The position numbers and the translations under genes are program-made. Below are positions 42,877-51,190 of a DNA stretch of 64,000 nucleotides, piece after piece. This stretch comes from Scandinavium sp036409475 (GTDB taxonomy: Bacteria; Pseudomonadota; Gammaproteobacteria; Enterobacterales; Enterobacteriaceae). The notes under the pieces were generated by a model, which worked only from the letters and a program-made list of their open reading frames with translations, did not search any database and was not told the DNA's origin. The stretch spans positions 62,001 through 126,000 of the forward strand of contig NZ_JAYRCK010000009.1 in the NCBI RefSeq assembly GCF_036409475.1. The letters are read 5' to 3'. How positions within the stretch are numbered: the first letter of the stretch is position 1; each line of letters starts with the position of its first letter.

Positions 42877-44085
42877 ATGACGCGTACTGTAGTTTCTCCC
42901 CGCGGCCTGGCGGCAGGCTCTCTGATTTTACTTCTCCTGGCCCCTGCCGTGCAGGCGGCAGACGCTGTTCAACAACCCGGCGCGCCAACCGTCGATGCCA
43001 AAGCGTGGATCCTGATGGATTACGCCAGCGGCAAAGTGCTGAGTGAAGGCAACGCTGACGAAAAGCTCGACCCGGCAAGCCTGACCAAAATCATGACCAG
43101 CTACGTGGTCGGCCAGGCTATCAAAGCAAACAAAATCAAACTGACCGATATGGTCACCGTGGGTAAAGATGCCTGGGCGACAGGAAACCCGGCGCTGCGT
43201 GGCTCTTCAGTGATGTTCCTGAAGCCAGGCGATCAGGTCTCCGTTGAAAACCTCAACAAAGGGGTGATCATTCAGTCCGGGAACGATGCCTGTATCGCGC
43301 TGGCCGATTACGTCGCGGGCAGTCAGGACTCCTTCATTAGCCTGATGAACGGCTATTCGCAGAAACTGGGTCTGACCAACACCACCTTTAAAACCGTCCA
43401 CGGGCTGGATGCACCAGGCCAGTTCAGTACAGCACGCGATATGGCGCTGCTGACCAAAGCGATGATCCACGACGTGCCGGATGAGTATGCCATCCACAAA
43501 GAGAAAGAATTCACGTTCAACAACATCAAACAGCCGAACCGTAACCGTCTGCTGTGGAACACCAGCCTCGGCGCGGACGGGGTTAAAACCGGCACCACCG
43601 CAGGCGCGGGCTATAACCTGGTGTCTTCTGCACAACAGGGCGACATGCGTTTGATTGCCGTGGTATTAGGCACCAAAACCGACCGTATTCGTTTTAATGA
43701 ATCCGAAAAACTGCTGACCTGGGGCTTCCGTTTCTATGAAACCGTCACCCCAATCAAGCCCGATGCGACGTTTGTGGAGCAGCGCGTGTGGTACGGCGAC
43801 AGCAGCCAGGCCAAACTCGGGGCAGGCGAAGCCGGTTCCATCACCCTGCCACGCGGCCAGTTGAAAAACCTCAAGGCCAGCTTCACGCTGAACGAGCCGC
43901 AGCTGACGGCTCCGCTGGCGAAAGGGCAGGTGGTCGGGACCATCGATTTTAAACTGAACGACAAGACCATTGAGCAGCGTCCGCTGATTGTCATGGAAGC
44001 GGTGAACGAAGGCGGGTTCTTTAACCGAATGATGGATTTCGTGCTGATGAAATTCCACCAGTGGTTCGGGAGCTGGTTCTCTTAA
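42877..44085 (+). CDS. dacC: D-alanyl-D-alanine carboxypeptidase DacC (PBP6)
   Basis: 402 residues. A low-molecular-weight penicillin-binding protein that trims the terminal D-Ala of peptidoglycan stem peptides. Signal peptide to about residue 28 (PAVQAA), SxxK motif SLTK (68-71), SGN motif in IIQSGNDAC, KTG in GVKTGTTAG. A C-terminal beta domain and an amphipathic membrane anchor (FVLMKFHQWFGSWFS) are present. ATG 42877 is chosen, as it puts a normal signal peptide first; an ATG seven codons upstream is possible. Confidence 0.94.
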   Translation: MTRTVVSPRGLAAGSLILLLLAPAVQAADAVQQPGAPTVDAKAWILMDYASGKVLSEGNADEKLDPASLTKIMTSYVVGQAIKANKIKLTDMVTVGKDAWATGNPALRGSSVMFLKPGDQVSVENLNKGVIIQSGNDACIALADYVAGSQDSFISLMNGYSQKLGLTNTTFKTVHGLDAPGQFSTARDMALLTKAMIHDVPDEYAIHKEKEFTFNNIKQPNRNRLLWNTSLGADGVKTGTTAGAGYNLVSSAQQGDMRLIAVVLGTKTDRIRFNESEKLLTWGFRFYETVTPIKPDATFVEQRVWYGDSSQAKLGAGEAGSITLPRGQLKNLKASFTLNEPQLTAPLAKGQVVGTIDFKLNDKTIEQRPLIVMEAVNEGGFFNRMMDFVLMKFHQWFGSWFS

Positions 44086-44102
44086 CTGAGCGACAATTTT
44101 TT

Positions 44103-44172
44103 GCCCGGCGGCGCTGTGCTTGCCGGGCCTACGCGGTGTTTGTAGGCTGGGTCAGCGCAGCGCCACCCGGCT
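44103..44172. repeat. REP/BIME-type repeat between dacC and deoR
   Basis: GCCCGGCGGCGCTGTGCTTG with CCGGGCCTACG, then GTAGGCTGGGTCAGCGCAG and GCCACCCGGC, forms a typical REP pair between convergent genes. Confidence 0.75.
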
Positions 44173-44184
44173 GTTTCACAGCTC

Positions 44185-44946
44185 TCAATCAAACAGCAGC
44201 TTAATGCCACGCTGTTTCGCCAGTGCCGTCACCTCGTCATCCGGACGGCGGTCGCTGGCAATCACGTCAAAACAACTCAGCTCACCCATTCGCGCCGGGC
44301 GCACTTTGCCAAACTTGCTGTGATCAACCACCAGCACGTGCTTCTGCGCACTTTTCAACGCCCAGTGTTTCACCGGCAGCTCATCCAGGTTAAAACAGGT
44401 GGCACCGTGCTGAACATGCACGCCAGCAGCGGAGTAATAGGCAATATCAGGGCACAGATGGCTCAGCGTATCTTCAGGGCTTAACGGTTTGAAGATGGCG
44501 TTGCTGGCGTGGAATTCGCCGCCGCATAAAATCACCCGACACTGTGGCTTTTCTTGCAGAGAGAGAAAGGTATTCAGGGAATAGCAAACCCCGGTAAAAG
44601 GGAGTTCATTATCGATGGCATCAATGATCCACGGCGTGGTCGTGCCGCAGTCAAAAAACGCCATTTGATGGGCTTTCAGCAGTTGGGCTGCGTGGCGCGC
44701 GGCCTGGCGCTTTTCATCCACCAGACGGGTTTTCTGGTCGCTCAGCAGATAGTGGCTGGCGCTGCGGGGTTCCAGCACCACATAACCGCCCAGTAACACC
44801 ACCGGGCCGCTATGCTGGGTCAGGTCGCGACGAATGGTCATTTCCGACACGCCCAGCAACGTGGACGCCTCTTTCAGATGCAGCTTATCGCTACGCTTCA
44901 GTGCCTGAATAAGCTGGCTGATACGAACGTCGCGGCGCGTTTCCAT
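44185..44946 (-). CDS. deoR: Deoxyribonucleoside regulator DeoR
   Basis: 253 residues. Founding member of the DeoR family: an N-terminal helix-turn-helix (LHLKEASTLLGVSEMTIRRD, about 22-41) and a C-terminal sensor domain that binds deoxyribose 5-phosphate (GTTTPWIIDAI). It represses deoCABD and nupG/tsx in E. coli. Convergent with dacC, as in E. coli. Confidence 0.95.
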   Translation of the reverse strand: METRRDVRISQLIQALKRSDKLHLKEASTLLGVSEMTIRRDLTQHSGPVVLLGGYVVLEPRSASHYLLSDQKTRLVDEKRQAARHAAQLLKAHQMAFFDCGTTTPWIIDAIDNELPFTGVCYSLNTFLSLQEKPQCRVILCGGEFHASNAIFKPLSPEDTLSHLCPDIAYYSAAGVHVQHGATCFNLDELPVKHWALKSAQKHVLVVDHSKFGKVRPARMGELSCFDVIASDRRPDDEVTALAKQRGIKLLFD

Positions 44947-45020
44947 AAAACCCCTGTGTCCCGAAATGCCCCCTGCATCAGGCAGAGGGTCAGGCGACGA
45001 TTTTACCTGTGCGTTACCGC

Positions 45021-45629
45021 TTAGTCACGCACCCAGCCTTTACGAATCGGCAGTGAAAAGCAAAAACGATAGAGTGCGCGTAAACGCTGATAGAGTGCGT
45101 CACCCAATGTGTTCCACATCACTTGTGCCGCCAGGCAGCCGCTAAGGCCGGACAGGAAGCCGCCCACCATATCCAGCGGCCAGTGCACGCCAAGATAGAC
45201 GCGAGACCAGGCAATCGCGCAGCCGATAACCAGCATCAGCACGCCAGACCACAGGCGATGCCAGAACAAAAATGCTAAGGCAAAAGTGAAAATGACGGTG
45301 CCATGATCGCTTGGGAAAGAGTCATCTGCGGCGTGATGCAGGAAGTTATAGCCCACTCCGTCAACAAACGGACGATCGTGCGGATAAACATGCCCAATCA
45401 CCCAGGAGAGCAGCAGGCTGGTGCCGATGGCCATCGCAATCTTGATAACCAGTTTACGCTGCGCGCTCACCTGAGCACGCGGGCCCCAAAGCCACAGAAT
45501 AGCGGCCAGCAGCGGTACGATGGAGATCAAATCCTTAGCGATAAAAATCGCCAGTGAAATCATCCACTGCGGTGAGGCAGGCGTGGCGTTAATCCAGTAA
45601 AACAGCGAGTAATTCAAATTTTCCAGCAT
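45021..45629 (-). CDS. ybjG: Undecaprenyl-diphosphatase YbjG
   Basis: 202 residues. A PAP2-superfamily integral membrane phosphatase that recycles undecaprenyl pyrophosphate on the periplasmic side. The PAP2 motifs are visible as YPHDRPF, FPSDHG and SRVYLGVHWPLD. About six helices. The family also influences bacitracin tolerance. Position between deoR and mdfA is as in E. coli. Confidence 0.94.
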   Translation of the reverse strand: MLENLNYSLFYWINATPASPQWMISLAIFIAKDLISIVPLLAAILWLWGPRAQVSAQRKLVIKIAMAIGTSLLLSWVIGHVYPHDRPFVDGVGYNFLHHAADDSFPSDHGTVIFTFALAFLFWHRLWSGVLMLVIGCAIAWSRVYLGVHWPLDMVGGFLSGLSGCLAAQVMWNTLGDALYQRLRALYRFCFSLPIRKGWVRD

Positions 45630-45903
45630 AGCTTGCGGACTCTTACAGTTTGATGACGCTCATTACCTTAAAAATCGAAGCCGGGATGGTAAAGGGAGAC
45701 TGTCTTAATTGTCCGGCGGTTAGGGTGTCCTGCAGAACGAGTCTGCCTGACGCTGTATAAACGCGGACTATATGAGGCAAAACTTAAGTGAAGCTTAATC
45801 ACGTAAAATCGTGCTGTAACAGAGTGTTTCGCGCACTTTTTGCTATCGTCGTTTTGTCTCATTCATTACACTTCTCGCGATATTTTCATCGTTAAGAGAT
45901 TTT

Positions 45904-47133
45904 ATGCTCAACCACTCACTTTCTGGCAAACGCCTCAGTCGTCAGGCGTTACTTTTCCCGCTTTGTCTGGTGCTGTACGAATTTTCCACTTACATCGGTA
46001 ATGACATGATCCAACCGGGCATGTTGACGGTGGTGGAACAATTCCAGGCCGGCACCGAATGGGTGCCAACCTCAATGACTGCCTATCTCGCGGGCGGGAT
46101 GTTTTTACAGTGGCTGCTGGGGCCGCTGTCGGACCGTATTGGCCGTCGCCCGGTGATGCTGACCGGCGTGGTGTGGTTCATCATCACCTGCCTGGCGACG
46201 TTGCTGGCGCAAAACATCGAACAGTTCACTATCCTGCGTTTTTTGCAGGGCATCAGCCTGTGCTTCATTGGTGCGGTCGGCTATGCCGCGATTCAGGAAT
46301 CGTTTGAGGAAGCAGTGTGTATCAAAATCACTGCGTTGATGGCGAACGTGGCGTTGATTGCACCGCTGCTTGGCCCGCTGGTGGGTGCGGCGTGGGTGCA
46401 TTTTGCACCCTGGGAAACCATGTTTGTGCTCTTCGCGGCGCTGGCGCTGATTTCCTTCTTTGGCCTGCAACGGGCGATGCCAGAGACGGCAACGCGCCTT
46501 GGCGAGAAGCTGTCTGTCAAAGCGCTGGGGAAAGATTACGGCCTGGTGTTGAAAAACCTGCGTTTCGTTGCCGGAGCGCTGGCGACGGGCTTTGTCAGCC
46601 TGCCGCTGCTGGCGTGGATTGCTCAATCGCCAGTGATCATTATCAGCGGCGAACAGGCCAGCACTTATGAGTACGGTTTGTTGCAGGTGCCGATTTTCGG
46701 TGCGCTGATTGTTGGCAACGTCACCCTGGCAAAACTGACCTCACGTAAGACGGTGCGCTGGCTGATTATCGCGGGCGGCTGGCCAATTCTATTTGGCCTG
46801 ATCCTCGCCGCGGCCGCCACGGTTGTCTCTTCTCACGCGTATTTGTGGATGACCGCCGGGCTGAGTTTCTACGCCTTCGGTATCGGCATTGCCAATGCAG
46901 GCCTGGTTCGCTTGACGCTGTTCGCCAGCGACATGAGCAAAGGCACCGTTTCAGCAGCAATGGGCATGTTACAGATGCTGATTTTCACCGTCGGCATTGA
47001 AGTGAGCAAACACGCCTGGCAGCACGGCGGCAACGGCTTGTTCAGTCTGTTTAACCTGGCAAATGGGGTTATCTGGCTGGCGCTGATTATCTACTTCCTG
47101 AAGGATAAATCGGTCGGCAGTTCGCAGCAGTGA
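45904..47133 (+). CDS. mdfA: Multidrug/cation efflux MFS transporter MdfA (Cmr)
   Basis: 409 residues with 12 membrane helices. A drug:proton antiporter exporting cationic and neutral compounds including chloramphenicol; the E. coli protein also acts as a Na+(K+)/H+ antiporter at alkaline pH. The membrane-embedded acidic residues Glu26 and Asp34 are in their E. coli positions, and motif A reads GPLSDRIGRRPVM. Start as in E. coli. Confidence 0.95.
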   Translation: MLNHSLSGKRLSRQALLFPLCLVLYEFSTYIGNDMIQPGMLTVVEQFQAGTEWVPTSMTAYLAGGMFLQWLLGPLSDRIGRRPVMLTGVVWFIITCLATLLAQNIEQFTILRFLQGISLCFIGAVGYAAIQESFEEAVCIKITALMANVALIAPLLGPLVGAAWVHFAPWETMFVLFAALALISFFGLQRAMPETATRLGEKLSVKALGKDYGLVLKNLRFVAGALATGFVSLPLLAWIAQSPVIIISGEQASTYEYGLLQVPIFGALIVGNVTLAKLTSRKTVRWLIIAGGWPILFGLILAAAATVVSSHAYLWMTAGLSFYAFGIGIANAGLVRLTLFASDMSKGTVSAAMGMLQMLIFTVGIEVSKHAWQHGGNGLFSLFNLANGVIWLALIIYFLKDKSVGSSQQ

Positions 47134-47139
47134 CGGGAC

Positions 47140-47250
47140 ATTGCCGGGCGGCACGTTGTTTGCCCGGCCTACAAACCCTACATAGCGTAGGCCGGATTTG
47201 TAGGCCGGATAAGCGATAGCGCCATCCGGCTTCGAAGCGCCATCCGGCAT
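47140..47250. repeat. REP repeat cluster between mdfA and ybjI
   Basis: At least four REP-like units: GCCGGGCGGCACG, GCGTAGGCCGGATTTG, GTAGGCCGGATAAGCG and a repeated GCGCCATCCGGC (twice in 35 bases). They lie between convergent genes. Confidence 0.8.
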
Positions 47251-47263
47251 TAATCAGCGCACC

Positions 47264-48079
47264 TTATCCACAAAAAGGCGCTTCCCGATTTAAAATCTGA
47301 TCGATAACCTGCAACACACCCTCCTCGTTATTGTGTGGCGCACGATGATTCGCCGCTTCAACCGCCGCTTCACAGGCATTCGCCATCGCAAAGCCAAAGC
47401 CCGCCTGACGTAACATTTCCAGATCGTTTCCGCTGTCGCCGAACGCCACTACTTCGCTGTCATCAATGCCCCAGCGTGCCTGCAACAGACGCAGACCATT
47501 GGCTTTGTGCACGCCAGGAATGATCAGGTCGATATTGCCGTGGCCGGTGGTGACTGCGGTCATCATGTCGCCCACGCCTTCATGCAGGGCTTTCTGGATT
47601 TCAGGCACTAAACGGTCGGGCAGATTCAGGCCAAACTTCAGGAAGGTATCGTCGATATTGTCGAAGGTATCGACCAGTTCCAGACGGTGGTAATACAGCG
47701 CCGCCATCGCTTTTAATTCGTCGTTGTAGTGTTTCAGGGTGTAGGCGCTGCGTTTCCCGCAGGCGATGATTTCGACATCCGGCAGGGTATGCAGAAAATC
47801 GACCACTTTGCTGAAATGCTCCGGGGAAAGCTCGCAGTTAAACACGTCTTCTCCGGCGTCTCGCACCCAGCCGCCATTTTCGGCGACGAAGGCAATCTCA
47901 TGTGCAATCTCCGGGAAGAAGGAGATGAGTTGCCAGTACTGGTTGCCGCTGGCGACTACAAAACGAATGCCCTGGTCCTTTATCTTTTGATACTGAGCGA
48001 GAAAGCGCGCTCGGTTATAGCGCTTTTCGTCGCTGAGAAACGTTCCATCCATATCCACGGCAATCAGTTTGATGCTCAT
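47264..48079 (-). CDS. ybjI: HAD-family phosphatase YbjI
   Basis: 271 residues. A Cof-type HAD phosphatase paralogous to YbiV in this window. Motif I is DMDGTFLSD and motif IV AFGDSGNDLEML, with a cap domain between about residues 85 and 185. The E. coli enzyme dephosphorylates FMN and erythrose 4-phosphate. The start overlaps the ybjJ stop by four bases, so the two are coupled. Confidence 0.93.
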   Translation of the reverse strand: MSIKLIAVDMDGTFLSDEKRYNRARFLAQYQKIKDQGIRFVVASGNQYWQLISFFPEIAHEIAFVAENGGWVRDAGEDVFNCELSPEHFSKVVDFLHTLPDVEIIACGKRSAYTLKHYNDELKAMAALYYHRLELVDTFDNIDDTFLKFGLNLPDRLVPEIQKALHEGVGDMMTAVTTGHGNIDLIIPGVHKANGLRLLQARWGIDDSEVVAFGDSGNDLEMLRQAGFGFAMANACEAAVEAANHRAPHNNEEGVLQVIDQILNREAPFCG

Positions 48080-49281
48080 GAGGCACTCTCCGTTACAGGT
48101 TCAGATTCAGGTTTGGCGACCGCGCGGGCAACCAGTGCGGCGATAATCACCAGGCTCAGTACCGCCAGCATGGCGCTACGCAGGCCATAATGTTCGCCGA
48201 GGAAGCCTAGCAGCGGTGGGCCAACCAAAAATGCCAGGTAGCCAGTTGTTGCTACTACGCTGACGCGTGTTGGGGCATCCGGGCCGGTGTCGCTGGCGGC
48301 GGAAATGGTGAGAGGGAAGCCTAACGACGCGCCAAGTCCCCAGAGGATCACCGACACGCCAGCAATCCAGTCCACATCCACAAAGATAATTAATGCGATG
48401 CCCAGCGCACCCATAATGGCGCTGGCGCGGACGACCGCCACGCGGCTGTAGCGATCGATAAACCAGCCGCCGGTGAAGCGTCCTACCGTCATGCCCAGCG
48501 TGAAACCGGCGTAAATCAGTGAACCGGAAGTTGGGCTGAAACCGTGTCCATCCACCATCAGCAGCGGCAGCCAGTCGTTGGCTGAGCCTTCGGCAAACGC
48601 CATCGCCAGCACCACCACGCCAATCAGCATTAACTGACCATCGCGATAAAACGGCACGCCTTTCTCGTGGTGTTCGGCATTCTCCGACGAGTTTTTGCCT
48701 GTGCCTTCGGGAATGGCTTTGATGGCGATGATAATCGGTGCAATGCCGACCAGAGCCGCCAGCAGAATGTGGATCGTGGCGGACAGGCCAAAGGCGGTCA
48801 GCGCCATGCCGATGCCCGCACCGACCAGCGTGCCGAAGCTGTAAAAGCCGTGCATCATCGGCAGCACGGTTTTATTCATTTCACGCTCAACCGCCGCGCC
48901 TTCGACGTTAATCGCCACTTCAGCCGCGCCAAAACTGCCGCCAAACACCATCAGACCAAAGGCAAAGAAAACAGGCGAGGCGAGCCACAGCGCGAGACTA
49001 AGCATCACCATGCCGACCAGCGCACAAGACATGGTGGTGCGAATGACTTTGCGGGTGCCGAAGCGCTTAACCAGCCACGCCGAGCAGAGAATGCCGCTCA
49101 TCGAACCAATCGACAGGCCGAACAAGACGATGCCCATGCCCGCGGTGTTAACAGACAGAATGTCACGAATGGCGGGCGTACGCGTGGCCCACGAAGCCAT
49201 CAGCAGCCCCGGTAAAAAGAAGAACATAAAGAGGGCCCACATGCGCAACTGCAGGGCTCTGCGTGAAGAGTGCGACGTCAT
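48076..49281 (-). CDS. ybjJ: MFS transporter YbjJ
   Basis: 401 residues, about 12 helices; FucP-like/inner membrane MFS protein of unknown substrate. GSLIYAGFTLGMTVGRFTGG and ASLGFPLTISAASDTGPDAP match E. coli YbjJ. ATG at 49281 gives the E. coli N-terminus (ALFMFFFLPGLLMASWATRT); the longer frame overlaps rcdA. It is divergent from rcdA with a perfect palindrome between them, so RcdA probably regulates it. Confidence 0.92.
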   Translation of the reverse strand: MTSHSSRRALQLRMWALFMFFFLPGLLMASWATRTPAIRDILSVNTAGMGIVLFGLSIGSMSGILCSAWLVKRFGTRKVIRTTMSCALVGMVMLSLALWLASPVFFAFGLMVFGGSFGAAEVAINVEGAAVEREMNKTVLPMMHGFYSFGTLVGAGIGMALTAFGLSATIHILLAALVGIAPIIIAIKAIPEGTGKNSSENAEHHEKGVPFYRDGQLMLIGVVVLAMAFAEGSANDWLPLLMVDGHGFSPTSGSLIYAGFTLGMTVGRFTGGWFIDRYSRVAVVRASAIMGALGIALIIFVDVDWIAGVSVILWGLGASLGFPLTISAASDTGPDAPTRVSVVATTGYLAFLVGPPLLGFLGEHYGLRSAMLAVLSLVIIAALVARAVAKPESEPVTESAS

Positions 49282-49327
49282 CCGTAAACAGCCTGTGAAA
49301 AAAGAGGGAGAGACAACACTAGCAAGG

Positions 49328-49347
49328 TTGTGTACATTTGTACACAA
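49328..49347. promoter_or_regulatory. Candidate RcdA operator in the ybjJ-rcdA intergenic region
   Basis: TTGTGTACATTTGTACACAA is a perfect inverted repeat (nine-base arms, two-base spacer) centred between the divergent ybjJ and rcdA genes, 18 bases before the rcdA start. TetR-family proteins usually bind such palindromes and repress themselves and the divergent transporter. Confidence 0.7.
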
Positions 49348-49365
49348 ATCGCAGGAGGAAAAATT

Positions 49366-49908
49366 ATGGCTCGCCGACCGAACGATCCGCAGCGCCGGGA
49401 GAGGATCCTGCAGGCCACGCTGGACACTATTACCCGTCACGGTATTCAGGCCGTCACGCACCGTAAAATTGCGGATTGCGCCGACGTGCCGCTGGGTTCA
49501 ATGACTTATTATTTCAGCGGCATTGATGCCTTGCTGGAAGAGGCGTTTACAGGTTTCACCGATGAAATGCTGGTGCAGTATCAGGCCTTTTTTGCCGAGG
49601 TGAAGACGCTCGAACAAGCGTGCGATGCGATAACCGATCTCATCTTTAGCGCGCAGGTGACGACCACCCGCAATATGGAACTGATGTATCAACTGTATGC
49701 CTTCATCGGTTGCAAACCTGCGCTCAAGACAGTGATGCAAAACTGGATGCAGGGCAGCCAGAAGGTGCTGGAACAGTGGTTTGATCCGGCTACAGCTCGC
49801 GCGCTGGATGCGTTTATTGAGGGCATGACGCTGCATTTTGTCACCGACCGTAAACCGCTCAGCAGGGCAGAAATCCGCGAGATGGCTGGAAGGATAGCGG
49901 GGCTGTAA
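49366..49908 (+). CDS. rcdA: TetR-family regulator RcdA (YbjK)
   Basis: 180 residues with an N-terminal TetR helix-turn-helix (AVTHRKIADCADVPLGSMTYYF, about 27-48) and a helical ligand domain. In E. coli it controls curli regulator csgD and stress genes. ATG at 49366 follows GGAGG. The P2/186-like prophage remnant begins after its stop, where rybB would normally follow. Confidence 0.93.
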   Translation: MARRPNDPQRRERILQATLDTITRHGIQAVTHRKIADCADVPLGSMTYYFSGIDALLEEAFTGFTDEMLVQYQAFFAEVKTLEQACDAITDLIFSAQVTTTRNMELMYQLYAFIGCKPALKTVMQNWMQGSQKVLEQWFDPATARALDAFIEGMTLHFVTDRKPLSRAEIREMAGRIAGL

Positions 49909-49990
49909 ACGTGTTGAAACTTAAGGTTGTATCTAATCCTGGGGGCAGGTCAGGGAAGATCAAGTTACGCGAGGGGCGGCAGACAAAGAA

Positions 49991-50021
49991 AAACCCGCAA
50001 AGCCTTGGCTGGTACGGGTTT
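49991..50021 (-). terminator. Terminator after the zinc-ribbon/coiled-coil pair
   Basis: AAACCCG and CGGGTTT arms enclose a 17-base loop containing a smaller AGCC/GGCT stem. On the minus strand a TTCTTT tract follows. Confidence 0.55.
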
Positions 50022-50065
50022 TATGGGAGGAAGCTAAATTCTGGCTACTGAAAAATTTGCAACAC

Positions 50066-50401
50066 TCAGAACAGATATTTGCCAGCAGTAAGACTTAACG
50101 CTACTGCGGTAAAAATTGCGCCAATCATCCATTTTGTTTGACCGGATAGGGCTTTATGTAGCTCAACCTGAAGCGCCATCTGCTCCGTTTTGAACGTGTT
50201 GGAAAGCTCCATCAGATCGGATTTAGTGCTGAAATTTTCAGAGCGAGTTTTGAGTATTGCTAAATCTTGTTTGATTTCGCTCATGTTGGCCTCCAGCTTT
50301 TCGACTCTTTTTTCCAGATCCCCGGACATACCATCACCTCCGTTACCGTTTCTGCTGGTCCTGCGCCTTTCATCAATCTGATGTACGTTATTATCAGCCA
50401 T
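50066..50401 (-). CDS. Coiled-coil protein with C-terminal membrane anchor (phage-type)
   Basis: 111 residues. A charged N-terminus is followed by a coiled coil (about 27-85; LEKRVEKLEANMSEIKQDLA) and a single C-terminal membrane helix (WMIGAIFTAVALSLTAGKYLF). This layout recalls small phage proteins of the XhlA type, but identity is unproven. ATG at 50401 overlaps the end of the upstream zinc-ribbon gene by eight bases. It lies within the prophage remnant. Confidence 0.7.
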   Translation of the reverse strand: MADNNVHQIDERRRTSRNGNGGDGMSGDLEKRVEKLEANMSEIKQDLAILKTRSENFSTKSDLMELSNTFKTEQMALQVELHKALSGQTKWMIGAIFTAVALSLTAGKYLF

Positions 50402-50744
50402 TTGCGCTTTCCTTGCCTTCTTTTGTGTGCTGGTCAGATAACCATTTGTAAACCGTATTAGCAGAAAAAGTGATATTAAATCCGCATTTCTCACAATGAA
50501 GCAGGTAATAATAGTTCAATTTGTGTTCAGTGGGAATGACGGTATCATGCCTGAAAAGTGTAGCGTAGGCGACCTTGTTGTAAGGGCTAAGGAGGTCTTG
50601 CTTGATCGTCTCTGAAACAATGAACGTCCCGTTGCCACACATTGGACAGTTTGTTGTAACGGAATTTTTGTCCAGGAACCTGAAAAAGTCTTCTGTCGTC
50701 ACTTCGTTAAAGTGATCGATTTCCATCTTGTTTGGCTCGCTCAT
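50394..50744 (-). CDS. Zinc-ribbon protein, function unknown
   Basis: 116 residues, soluble. Two CxxC pairs (CPMCGNG and CEKCGFN) about 50 residues apart form a likely zinc ribbon. ATG follows AGGAAG. It is the first gene of a two-gene unit with a membrane-anchored coiled-coil protein. Prophage accessory genes often have this look. No function can be assigned. Confidence 0.7.
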   Translation of the reverse strand: MSEPNKMEIDHFNEVTTEDFFRFLDKNSVTTNCPMCGNGTFIVSETIKQDLLSPYNKVAYATLFRHDTVIPTEHKLNYYYLLHCEKCGFNITFSANTVYKWLSDQHTKEGKESANG

Positions 50745-51190
50745 CGCGTTGACTTCCTGTTGGCCAATAAAATCTGTGTGGTTATGAGGTTAACTCAGTT
50801 CATTCAAAGCACGAAGTAAATGATTAGAGTGATGAAAATACTCTTGAGATTAGAGCGAACAAACCGAATATCAATTATTAAAACGCTTTTAGCAGGATTG
50901 ATCCTACCCACGTAATGTGGACACAGCCCTGAACGCTGGTCACGGGGGACACGAAACTGGCAGCGGCGAGAGAGTGTCACGCTCAATCCGGAGCGGGAAA
51001 AACAGGCGGCTTAAATCAAACTGGGGCGACAACTACCTTGACACTTACCGCGCCCGGCGGGGTAGCATTCACAAATCCATTTTCCTGTGTCGAGTTTTCG
51101 TACTGCCATAAAAAAGCCCTCATGTCTGAGGGCTAAATTTGACTGTATGTATGAACAGTGTTTGATGGGTGGTTTTGGGAAGAAATACAT
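50745..51190. other. Non-coding spacer with possible decayed phage sequence
   Basis: About 450 bases with no credible gene. The G+C content rises abruptly in 50905-51070 relative to the AT-rich flanks, suggesting a leftover fragment of another sequence. I could not identify it. It ends in the terminator at 51115-51134. Confidence 0.5.
51115..51134 (-). terminator. Terminator of the OLD-like gene
   Basis: AGCCCTCA-TGTC-TGAGGGCT is a perfect stem; on the minus strand it is followed by TTTTTT. It lies 57 bases beyond the stop of the OLD-like gene. Confidence 0.8.

Noticed and set aside
49909..50060. Prophage attachment repeat shared with 56205-56404
   Set aside because: Only short low-complexity similarities were found; no convincing direct repeat could be defined for the remnant.
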